A stretch of DNA of 64,000 bases from positions 3,410,001 through 3,474,000 of the forward strand of contig CBDEHK010000001.1 of assembly GCA_965238305.1 (NCBI GenBank). Reading direction: 5' to 3'. The position numbers and the translations under genes are program-made. Numbering within the stretch: position 1 is the first letter of the stretch; every line of letters starts with the position of its first letter. The notes beneath the pieces are model-generated. The model saw only the letters and a list, made by a program, of their open reading frames with translations, made no database searches and was not told where the DNA came from. This document shows, one piece after another, positions 25,214 to 32,082 of this stretch. The DNA comes from CBDCGJ01 sp965238305 (GTDB taxonomy: Bacteria; Pseudomonadota; Alphaproteobacteria; GCA-2731375).

Positions 25214-26437
25214 ATGCGCCGGGTTGTCGTCACGGGAATGGCCGGTCTTACCTCACTAGGTGCGGACTGGCAAACGATTAGCGAAAAGATGAAATCCGGG
25301 CAGACTGGCATACGCCGGCTGAAGGAATGGGACAAATATGTCGACCTGAACACGCGGTTGGCCGGACCAATTGCGAATTTTTCAGTTGATAATAAATACT
25401 CCCGCAAAAAACTACGCAGCATGGGCAGGGTCGCCAAGCTCGCCGTAGCTGCTACGGAAGCGGCATTGGAAGATGCTGGTCTCAGCGAAGATCCGATTGT
25501 TGCCTCTGGAAGGATGGGCGTTTCCTACGGGTCATCATTCGGCAGCACAAAACCGGTTGAAGCGTTTGCCACCTTGATGACTACCGGCACGACATCCGAT
25601 CTGTCCGCGACCAGCTACGTAAAAATGATGAGCCACACCGCAGCGGTGAATATCGGCGTCTTCTTTGGTCTCACCGGTCGGATCATTCCAACCTCCAGCG
25701 CCTGTACTGCCAGCAGCCAAGGTATTGGTTATGCCTATGAAGCGATTAAATATGGCCAACAAGATGTAATGGTTGCCGGTGGCGCCGAAGAACTTTGCGC
25801 CTCCATGGCGGCGGTTTTCGACACTCTTTTTGCGACAAGCGTGATGAACGACGAGCCGTTACGGTCGCCGCGCCCTTATGACCGCGACCGCGATGGTTTG
25901 GTTATCGGTGAGGGAGCTGGAACGCTTATCCTGGAAGAATATGAACGCGCTCGGGCACGTGGTGCTATGGTATATGCTGAGCTCGTCGGCTTTGCGACCA
26001 ATTCGGATGGTGCCCACATTACCCAACCGACACCGGAGACGATGGAAATATGTTTGCGAATGGCACTAGACAATGCAGCTTTGTCGCCGGATGCGATTGA
26101 TTTTGTAAGTGGGCATGGGACGGCGACTGAAACCGGCGATCTCTTTGAAGTCAAGGCGACTTATTCGGCGCTAGGGAGACCAGCGCCCATTCATTCGTTG
26201 AAGAGTTACTTCGGACACACTTTAGGCGCTTGCGGTGCGTTAGAAGCTTGGCTGGGTATTGAAATGATGCGTAATGGTTGGTTTGCCGGCACGGCGAATT
26301 TGGAAAATATTGATCCTGATTGCGCTGCATTAGATCACGTGCAAGGTGGGGGGCGAGATATGGATGTGGAATATCTGATGTCCAACAATTTTGCCTTCGG
26401 CGGAATCAATACTTCTCTAATCTTTCACCGGAATTGA
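25214..26437 (+). CDS. Beta-ketoacyl-ACP synthase, FabF type (second full-length)
   Basis: A 407-residue condensing enzyme. Catalytic residues are Cys near 163 in SSACTASSQGIGY, His near 300 in SGHGTATETGD and His near 333 in YFGHTLGACGALE. Its sequence is closer to FabF than the enzyme encoded at 22829. It is the last gene of the rightward polyene operon and converges with the small lipoprotein gene 1 base after its stop. Confidence 0.9.
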   Translation: MRRVVVTGMAGLTSLGADWQTISEKMKSGQTGIRRLKEWDKYVDLNTRLAGPIANFSVDNKYSRKKLRSMGRVAKLAVAATEAALEDAGLSEDPIVASGRMGVSYGSSFGSTKPVEAFATLMTTGTTSDLSATSYVKMMSHTAAVNIGVFFGLTGRIIPTSSACTASSQGIGYAYEAIKYGQQDVMVAGGAEELCASMAAVFDTLFATSVMNDEPLRSPRPYDRDRDGLVIGEGAGTLILEEYERARARGAMVYAELVGFATNSDGAHITQPTPETMEICLRMALDNAALSPDAIDFVSGHGTATETGDLFEVKATYSALGRPAPIHSLKSYFGHTLGACGALEAWLGIEMMRNGWFAGTANLENIDPDCAALDHVQGGGRDMDVEYLMSNNFAFGGINTSLIFHRN

Positions 26438-26438
26438 T

Positions 26439-26732
26439 CTACTCTCGTTTTGATTGTTCGATATAGGAACGCGCACGACGTACTTTGTCGATGCAATTCG
26501 GGTATTTTTCAAATTCATACTGTATTTTTGCAGCGCTCAAAAGGCTTGCGGCTTTCGTCCATGCGACAGTTCCGCTAAAGCCTTTGGAGCTGGCTAAATC
26601 GAGTTCGCGGTAGGCGACATCAATATCATTAGAACACTGACGCGCGATACGGCTATTAGAAGTGCCTGAGCAGGCAATCATTAGAAATGATCCCAAAACT
26701 AGCGCGATCAAAACAGGATAAGGTTTCGTCAT
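26439..26732 (-). CDS. Small putative lipoprotein
   Basis: A 97-residue protein with a lipoprotein signal: a hydrophobic run from residue 6 and the lipobox LMIAC with Cys21. The mature part is helical and charged (AYRELDLASSKGFSGTVAW, RRARSYIEQSKRE), with a second Cys and a hint of a TPR-like repeat. Similar small lipoproteins sit at the edge of aryl polyene clusters. It is convergent with the last ketosynthase gene, so it has its own promoter somewhere in 26733-26940. Function is unknown. Confidence 0.65.
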   Translation of the reverse strand: MTKPYPVLIALVLGSFLMIACSGTSNSRIARQCSNDIDVAYRELDLASSKGFSGTVAWTKAASLLSAAKIQYEFEKYPNCIDKVRRARSYIEQSKRE

Positions 26733-26942
26733 CGGAAGCTCCCAACAAAAATAGAAAAATAGAAATTGTCCAGATATTCCTCTCAGTGCTCAAAAATTAG
26801 GTTATCAATCAAAGCTGAGCTGCGGCGAAAATCAATAATAACAGCTGGTTGAGGATCGACAAAAAACTTAGATAATGTCCATGCAAAGATTGCTCCACCA
26901 AAATATTGTATCAAATTGATTTTTCTAAATCATTGAAATAAT

Positions 26943-26973
26943 TGGGACGCCCGAGAAGATTCGAACTTCATAC
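26943..26973 (-). pseudogene. Truncated tRNA gene: T arm, acceptor 3' strand and CCA only
   Basis: On the minus strand the sequence GAAGTTCGAATCTTC forms a T arm with the invariant TTCGAAT loop and the G-C closing pair. It is followed by CGGGCGT, one base and an encoded CCA. This is the last third of a tRNA, arginine-like by general resemblance. The rest is missing: directly at 26974 an IS6-like end begins. The 210 bases between this and the lipoprotein gene show no other feature. Confidence 0.6.
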
Positions 26974-27504
26974 GGCATTGCCACGTTAACTATCAAAGGC
27001 GACAGCTGTCTTCGGCAAAACCCTATTAACGCCGCCGCAGCAGCGCAGCGCCAAACCCCGAAGGCATTGTCGCGATGTTTTTTGAAAGTCATTCGGTTAA
27101 GTGGATGGCGTTGGACGTAGAAAGTGTTGTAGGCGGCGGATTGAATGATGTGAGTTCTCAGCGCGATCGTAGGCTAGTTTTTAGACAATATGGTCCGCAT
27201 CGAGCCCCAGATCTCGAAAGGCAACGTGACAATGCCGGATCGCCCGCCAGCAGGCCTGCGTCACTTCCTATCGGGCCGAGATCAAGCACATCAAACTTGT
27301 CTTGCCGATCCTGGACGAGCGCGCCAATGGCCATGACAAGCTGGTCAAGAAAAGTTACGCCGTCCACCTTAACCAGCTCGAGATGAAACAGGACCTGGCC
27401 GAGGTGCAGGGCAGTCTGGGGATACAGAAGAACCGCCTGGGCGCCGCCTGAAGAACAACGACCTGCGGCTTTTGTCAACCAATCGAATTCCCTCTGACAC
27501 CACC
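26974..27504. mobile_element. Decayed IS-like remnant between the polyene and gentisate modules
   Basis: The left boundary GGCATTGCCACGTTAACTAT (26974-26993) closely matches 35207-35226. The right boundary, read leftward from 27504, is GGTGGTGTCAGAGGGAATTC, close to the IS6-type ends at 3231 and 35436. Between them lies GC-richer sequence with a broken coding fragment (27230-27451) but no recognisable transposase. The ends suggest two elements that inserted next to each other or one that recombined. No gene is supported from 26733 to 27697 apart from these remnants. Confidence 0.5.
27230..27451 (+). pseudogene. C-terminal fragment of an unidentified, probably coiled-coil protein
   Basis: From a stop at 27227-27229 the frame is open to TGA at 27449-27451 without a good start codon. 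It encodes a charged helical stretch including SYRAEIKHIKLVLPILDERA and VHLNQLEMKQDLAEVQGSLG. Codon usage and GC content look like real coding sequence and unlike the flanks. A related frame upstream (MVRIEPQISKGNVT at 27189) may be the same gene before a frameshift. I do not recognise the family. It sits inside the IS-like remnant, so it is likely cargo or debris from a mobile element. Confidence 0.35.
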
Positions 27505-27583
27505 AAAAAAACCGCTTGGCAATTACCGGCCATTACTCCCGACGCAGCAGAGTATAAATCCGACTCCGGGTGCGTTGATTTAG

Positions 27584-27595
27584 TCAGATGTCTGT
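27584..27595. promoter_or_regulatory. Putative MarR operator upstream of its own gene
   Basis: TCAGATGTCTGT lies 103 bases before the MarR start. It matches the CAGACGTCTG palindrome found four more times in the gentisate module with one change at the centre. It suggests autoregulation. Confidence 0.55.
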
Positions 27596-27697
27596 TTAAC
27601 TGGTTGCGTATCTACCATCAATGCGGGTAGGAAGGACAGTAATTGATTTTCGGGATTACAACCCGTATTCAAATTTTAACCTAGTCTGGATGTATTA

Positions 27698-28174
27698 ATG
27701 AAGACAAAATTTGATTTAGCAGAACTGTATCAGCGACCCGGGTTTGTTATTCGACGTTGCCATCAATTGGCGTTATCGGTTTTTGCCGAGGAATGCAAAG
27801 ATCTAAGCCTGACAACAACCCAATACGGCACGATGTACATTTTGATGAGCCAACCCGGAATTGATCAAATCACTTTGGCCGGTCTGCTGGGTGCAGATCG
27901 CTCGACGACGGCACTGGTGATTTCAGGGCTGGAAAACCGAAAACTGTTGAAACGAAATGTGTGCAAAAAAGACAAACGTCGGCGACTGCTGTTTCTGACA
28001 AAAAAGGGTGTTTCCCTGCTGCAAAAGGCACTCCCGAAAGCCCAATCCGCTCGCAGTCGATTGATGATTGGATTAAGTGACAAGGAGAGCAAGCAATTAT
28101 TGCGGCTGTTGGCTAAGTTACTGGACGCCAATCATTCTGAAATGCGAGTGCCGTTGAAACCAAAATCCAATTGA
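27698..28174 (+). CDS. MarR-family transcriptional regulator of the gentisate module
   Basis: A 158-residue MarR protein with a winged helix-turn-helix at about residues 55-110 (ITLAGLLGADRSTTALVISG) and a wing with KKDKRRRLLFLTKKG. MarR proteins of this kind often repress aromatic degradation genes and release DNA when an aromatic acid or CoA ester binds. A shared palindrome in front of this gene and of the two gentisate operons makes it their likely regulator. It faces the FAH-family gene tail to tail. Confidence 0.87.
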   Translation: MKTKFDLAELYQRPGFVIRRCHQLALSVFAEECKDLSLTTTQYGTMYILMSQPGIDQITLAGLLGADRSTTALVISGLENRKLLKRNVCKKDKRRRLLFLTKKGVSLLQKALPKAQSARSRLMIGLSDKESKQLLRLLAKLLDANHSEMRVPLKPKSN

Positions 28175-28198
28175 TTGCGTGCAAGACAGGCCAGTTGG

Positions 28199-29046
28199 CT
28201 ATTCAGCCGCGATCGGATTGCGTAACAGGCCGACACCGGAAATTTCCACTTCGACGCTATCGCCTTCCTTCATCCATAAAGGCGGTGTTCTTTTCATACC
28301 GACCCCACCGGGGGTACCGGTGACAAGCACATCACCTGGTTCAAGCGGGGTGAATTTCGAGATGTATTCAATCTGATCGGCGATATCGAAAATCATTTGA
28401 TTGATTATGGCGCTTTGTACTTCTTCGCCGTTCAATCTGGTAACGAGGCTGAGTGTCGTGACGTCTTCGATCTCGTCTTTGGTACCAGAGCAGGGCCGAA
28501 GGCGCCGGTTGCAAGGAAGTTTTTCCCTGGCGTGTACTGATGGGTGTGAAACTGCCAATCGCGAATTGTCGCATCATTATAGCAGGCATAACCGGCAATA
28601 TGATCGAAAGCGTCGTCACGGGAAATCCGGCGACCGCCTTTACCGATGATGACGGCTAACTCTCCTTCGTAATCCAGATCGCCGGACTCTGCCGGAAGCA
28701 GTATGGCTTGGTTGTGGCCGATTTGAGACTTGGCGATACGCAGGAACAGGACCGGTTGCTCGGTCGGATCGCGTTGTGTTTCTTTGCGATGCATTTCGTA
28801 ATTCAGGCCTATGCAGACGATCTTTTCCGGATTTGGAATGACCGGCAACAACTCGATATCGTCTTCGGCCAAGTCGACGCTGCGTCCGGATATCCAGTCG
28901 GCAATTTCGCTCAATGCATCGGCTTCCAATACCGATTTCAAGTCACCATACTTGTCGCCGAAATTGTCGCTAAGGTCGATGATGCCTTCGTCCAATAAGC
29001 AGCCGTATTTGGCCTCCCCAGATTTTTTGAAACTGACTAACCGCAT
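28199..29046 (-). pseudogene. Fumarylacetoacetate hydrolase-family protein (fumarylpyruvate hydrolase-like), frameshifted
   Basis: Two minus-strand frames form one FAH-family protein of about 282 residues. The first (from 29046) has the N-terminal part with IVCIGLNYEMHRKET, the metal-site motif SGDLDYEGELAVII and TPGKNFLATGAFGPALV. The second, one base out of phase from about 28495, continues with KDEIEDVTTLSLVTRLNGEE and ends with GDVLVTGTPGGVGMKRTPPL. A one-base deletion near CTGGTACC explains it, either a true mutation or a sequencing error. The family would hydrolyse fumarylpyruvate to fumarate and pyruvate, the last gentisate step, and it follows the gentisate dioxygenase gene by 44 bases in one operon. 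Confidence 0.82.
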
Positions 29047-29090
29047 TTGACTATTCCTCTATAATTTGTTTCGTAGGGAGTGGTGGAAAA

Positions 29091-30137
29091 TTAGGCAGCG
29101 CTTCGATTTTCGCGCCAAAGGTCTAACTGCGTTTGCGCCGCTTTGTCGGTAAAACTGAAAAGAATTGTTTCCTCGGTTACTTTAAAATGATGGGGAAACC
29201 AGCATGGGACGACGAAATGGTCCCTCGGCCCAAAGGAGAAAGTGTCGTCTCCGATGAATACCTGCCCGCGGCCTTCAACAACCGAATAGACCGCGCTGTC
29301 TGTCGCCTGATAGTTCGCTGTTTCCGTGCCACTCAGCAGTAATTGAGCGAAAGCCGATAGGGTCGGCGTGATCGATCCGCCGGTTGCCGGGTTCCTATGT
29401 TCCATTTTGATCCCGAAATGCGGATCGACCTGGTCCGATTGGCACAGACTTTCAAGAGTGTCTCTTGTCCTGGCATAAGGGTAATGCATTAGACTGGCGT
29501 AGCTTTCAGTCGGTGCGCCCGATAATGGCATCATGTTGTTGCCGTAAAGCGCAGTCGTGTTAACCTGGTTGTTGCTGGGAAAACTTGCCTGCGGAAAACT
29601 TTCGACGAAACTGGCGCCCATAAACCGAACCAGAGGCGCATCAAGGCCGTCGAGCCAAATCGCCGGTGCCTCGCCATCGTGGTGATGGTCGTGCCAATGC
29701 CAATTTGGGGTCAGAACAAGATCGCCCGGTGTCATCCACAGTTTTTCACCATTCACCGCGGTGTAGCCGCCTTCGCACTCAATAACGAAACGAAGAGCTG
29801 TCGACACATGTCGATGCGCCGGCGCAACCTCGCCCGGTAAAACCAGCTGTATGCCAGCGTAGAGGGCTTCCGATATTGATGCGGTGCCGGCAAGCCCCGG
29901 GTTCTCAAGCGCCAACACGCGACGCTCCGCTTGCTCGGCAGTTATCAAATCACCCGACTCAATCAAAAAGTCCCTGACAGTTTTGTAATCCCACAAGAAT
30001 GGAACCCCCGCTGTCGTCGGTTTCTCGGTAACGAGGTCGGCGAGAACGTCCCACAACGGGATGAGTGAATGGGCGCCAAGACGATCGGCAAACTCTCGAA
30101 TTGCCGGGTTCGTCTTTGTTGCCGATTGGGAACGCAT
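29091..30137 (-). CDS. Gentisate 1,2-dioxygenase
   Basis: A 348-residue bicupin dioxygenase that opens gentisate to maleylpyruvate. The N-terminal cupin has PAHRHVSTALRF, with iron ligands His108 and His110, and MTPGDLVLTPNWHWHDHHHD carries a further ligand region. The C-terminal cupin ends with FGPRDHFVVPCWFPHHF. Length and motifs fit class I gentisate dioxygenases. It is the first gene of a leftward operon with the FAH-family gene. A strong promoter with overlapping operators lies 47 bases upstream. Confidence 0.92.
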   Translation of the reverse strand: MRSQSATKTNPAIREFADRLGAHSLIPLWDVLADLVTEKPTTAGVPFLWDYKTVRDFLIESGDLITAEQAERRVLALENPGLAGTASISEALYAGIQLVLPGEVAPAHRHVSTALRFVIECEGGYTAVNGEKLWMTPGDLVLTPNWHWHDHHHDGEAPAIWLDGLDAPLVRFMGASFVESFPQASFPSNNQVNTTALYGNNMMPLSGAPTESYASLMHYPYARTRDTLESLCQSDQVDPHFGIKMEHRNPATGGSITPTLSAFAQLLLSGTETANYQATDSAVYSVVEGRGQVFIGDDTFSFGPRDHFVVPCWFPHHFKVTEETILFSFTDKAAQTQLDLWRENRSAA

Positions 30138-30183
30138 TGGCCCTCCTCCCTTTTGCGATTACCTGTAGATTGCGAGAAACTTG

Positions 30184-30212
30184 ATATAGACAATTGATCA
30201 GACGTCTGTCAA
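30184..30212 (-). promoter_or_regulatory. Sigma-70-type promoter of the gentisate dioxygenase operon
   Basis: Read on the minus strand, TTGACA (30212-30207) and CTATAT (30189-30184) are 17 bases apart, close to consensus. The first operator palindrome sits just after the -35 box within the spacer, so bound repressor would block polymerase. Confidence 0.6.
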
Positions 30213-30230
30213 TATAAATCAGAGGTCTGA
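30198..30230. promoter_or_regulatory. Tandem palindromic operators, probably for MarR
   Basis: TCAGACGTCTGT (30198-30209) and TCAGAGGTCTGA (30219-30230) are 21 bases apart centre to centre, two helical turns, so two dimers could bind one face of the DNA. They lie between the dioxygenase operon and the divergent isomerase gene and could control both. Confidence 0.6.
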
Positions 30231-30380
30231 TCTAATGGACAATTTTTCGATCGAACGGAATGGAAAAAGTGATCACGACTTGAAATGAGTTGAACTAATT
30301 TTCGACCCCACTCAGGCAATGTGATTGGTCATGGCCGAACGGATGCACTATTGGTGCCGCTACCGCAGGGATTTAAGATT

Positions 30381-31022
30381 ATGAAACTTCATAACTATTT
30401 TCGCAGCTCCACATCGTTTCGCGTACGCATTGCGCTTAACCTGAAGGGAATAAAATTCGACTATCTTTCCTACCACCTTCGAAAGGGCGAACAGCGGAGC
30501 GCCAGTTATATTGAACTAAATCCTCAGGGGTTGGTTCCGGCGCTCGAATTGGAGAACGGTGATGTTCTAACCCAGTCCCTCTCGATCATCGAATATCTCG
30601 ATGAGATATACCCCGAGCCTCCGTTGCTTCCCCCCGACGCGGCCGGACGTGCCCGTGTGCGTGCATTGAGCTACGCCGTAGCTTGCGACATCCATCCACT
30701 GAACAATTTACGAGTACTGGACTATCTTGCCGAACCTCTAAGTCATGATGACGCGGCAATCGCCGACTGGTTTCGACATTGGGCCGTTGTGGAGTTCACA
30801 GCACTCGAAAAACGCCTCTCACGTGAACCTCAAACAAACACTTTCTGCCATGGCGACGCCCCGACAATGGCGGATATTTGCCTTGCCGCTCAGGTAATCA
30901 ACAACAAACGGTTTGATTTGGATATGTTGCCATTCCCAACCATCAGCAGGATCCACGAAGCCTGCATGGCTGATGACGCCTTTGCTCGCGCCGCGCCGAT
31001 GGAACAGCCAGACGCAGAATAA
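30381..31022 (+). CDS. Maleylpyruvate/maleylacetoacetate isomerase (zeta-class GST)
   Basis: A 213-residue glutathione S-transferase of the zeta class. The N-terminal thioredoxin-like domain begins MKLHNYFRSSTSFRVRIALN, with the SSxSxRVR glutathione site, and contains NPQGLVPALE and TQSLSIIEYL. The C-terminal helical domain has GDAPTMADICLAAQ. The ATG at 30381 with AGGGA upstream is preferred over a start at 30321. With gentisate dioxygenase next door, the substrate is most likely maleylpyruvate, isomerised to fumarylpyruvate with glutathione. Confidence 0.88.
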   Translation: MKLHNYFRSSTSFRVRIALNLKGIKFDYLSYHLRKGEQRSASYIELNPQGLVPALELENGDVLTQSLSIIEYLDEIYPEPPLLPPDAAGRARVRALSYAVACDIHPLNNLRVLDYLAEPLSHDDAAIADWFRHWAVVEFTALEKRLSREPQTNTFCHGDAPTMADICLAAQVINNKRFDLDMLPFPTISRIHEACMADDAFARAAPMEQPDAE

Positions 31023-31026
31023 AACA

Positions 31027-31099
31027 CAGACGTCTGATTAATTGTTGACTTGGCATACTGTTTTCCGTTAAGGTTAAAGAAAAAGGAAAGACGTCTGAT
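31027..31099. promoter_or_regulatory. Two palindromic operators upstream of the TAXI-TRAP operon
   Basis: CAGACGTCTGAT (31027-31038) and AAGACGTCTGAT (31088-31099) repeat the module's palindrome 61 bases apart. TTGACT at 31045-31050 between them may be a -35 box. Two bound dimers could loop or bracket the promoter. Confidence 0.55.
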
Positions 31100-31119
31100 T
31101 ATTTATTTGGGAGCGAGAC

Positions 31120-32082
31120 ATGGGTAAAATCAAATTCAGCGCCATAGGTGGCGTGTTATTGGCGATTACGTGTTCGGGTGCTGCAAACGCTGAAACATTA
31201 GCAATTGGGACTTCAGCACAAGGCGCAGCGACATACGCAATTGGGGCGGCGATCGCCAAGGTTGCGATTGAAAAAGCGGACATTCGCATGGTGGTGCAGC
31301 CCCATGGCAGCACCGGTAAAGTGGCCCCCTTGGTCAATAAGGGTCGTCTCGATTTCGGTCTCGCCAATATTCTGGAAGTCAAAAATGCGGTGAATGGTCG
31401 CGGACCGTTCAAGGAGAGGGCTCAGGACAAGTTGCAGGTTGTCGGTGTCATTTATCCGTTCCGCGTCGGCCTGTTCGTGCGCGATGACAACAAGGCGACG
31501 AACGTCCATGAAATCAAGGGGCTCAAAATTTCATCTGAATACACCGGGCACAAGATTATCAAGATATTGTCCGGTGCGATCTTGGCCAATGCGGGGCTCA
31601 GCTTTAAAGACATGCAGGGCGTGCCCACGGTCAATATTATCGGTAACGCCAAGGACTTCACCGAAGGCAAGACCGAAGTCGGTTTCTTTGCCGTAGGTTC
31701 CGGCAAGGTTGCGCAGATGAATGCAGCGGTAGGCGGATTGCACTTTCTGTCTTTGGACAATTCGCCTGACGGGGTCATGCGGTTGAAAAAAGCACTGAAA
31801 CCGGCCTACATCGAGCTGGTACAGCCTCGCAAGGGTTTGGTTGGCGTAACCAAGCCCACCTATCTGATGGCCTATGAATATCTGCTTTACGCCGGTGCCC
31901 ACGTGTCGGCGGACGACGTTTATAAGCTGGTCAAGATGATGGGCGAGAACAAGGCAGCGTTGGCAGCCGCGCGCAGCACCTTCAGCGATCTTGACCCGGC
32001 CACGATGGGCAAGGATATTGGCCTCGCATACCATCCCGGTGCCATAAAATACTATAAGGAAAAGGGCCTCTGGCAACGCTAA
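31120..32082 (+). CDS. TAXI-family TRAP transporter solute-binding protein
   Basis: A 320-residue periplasmic receptor with a cleavable signal (IGGVLLAITCSGAANAET). The mature start LAIGTSAQGAATYAIGAAIA is the hallmark of TAXI receptors, followed by QPHGSTGKVAPLVNKGRLDF. It would present a small acid, here probably 3-hydroxybenzoate or gentisate, to the membrane protein encoded next, whose start overlaps its stop by 1 base. Expression probably depends on the operators at 31027-31099. Confidence 0.88.
   Translation: MGKIKFSAIGGVLLAITCSGAANAETLAIGTSAQGAATYAIGAAIAKVAIEKADIRMVVQPHGSTGKVAPLVNKGRLDFGLANILEVKNAVNGRGPFKERAQDKLQVVGVIYPFRVGLFVRDDNKATNVHEIKGLKISSEYTGHKIIKILSGAILANAGLSFKDMQGVPTVNIIGNAKDFTEGKTEVGFFAVGSGKVAQMNAAVGGLHFLSLDNSPDGVMRLKKALKPAYIELVQPRKGLVGVTKPTYLMAYEYLLYAGAHVSADDVYKLVKMMGENKAALAAARSTFSDLDPATMGKDIGLAYHPGAIKYYKEKGLWQR

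Noticed and set aside
27158..27478. 106-codon minus-strand frame in the gap before marR
   Set aside because: It has low-complexity composition and runs opposite to the better plus-strand coding fragment (27230-27451), so it is a shadow of that fragment.
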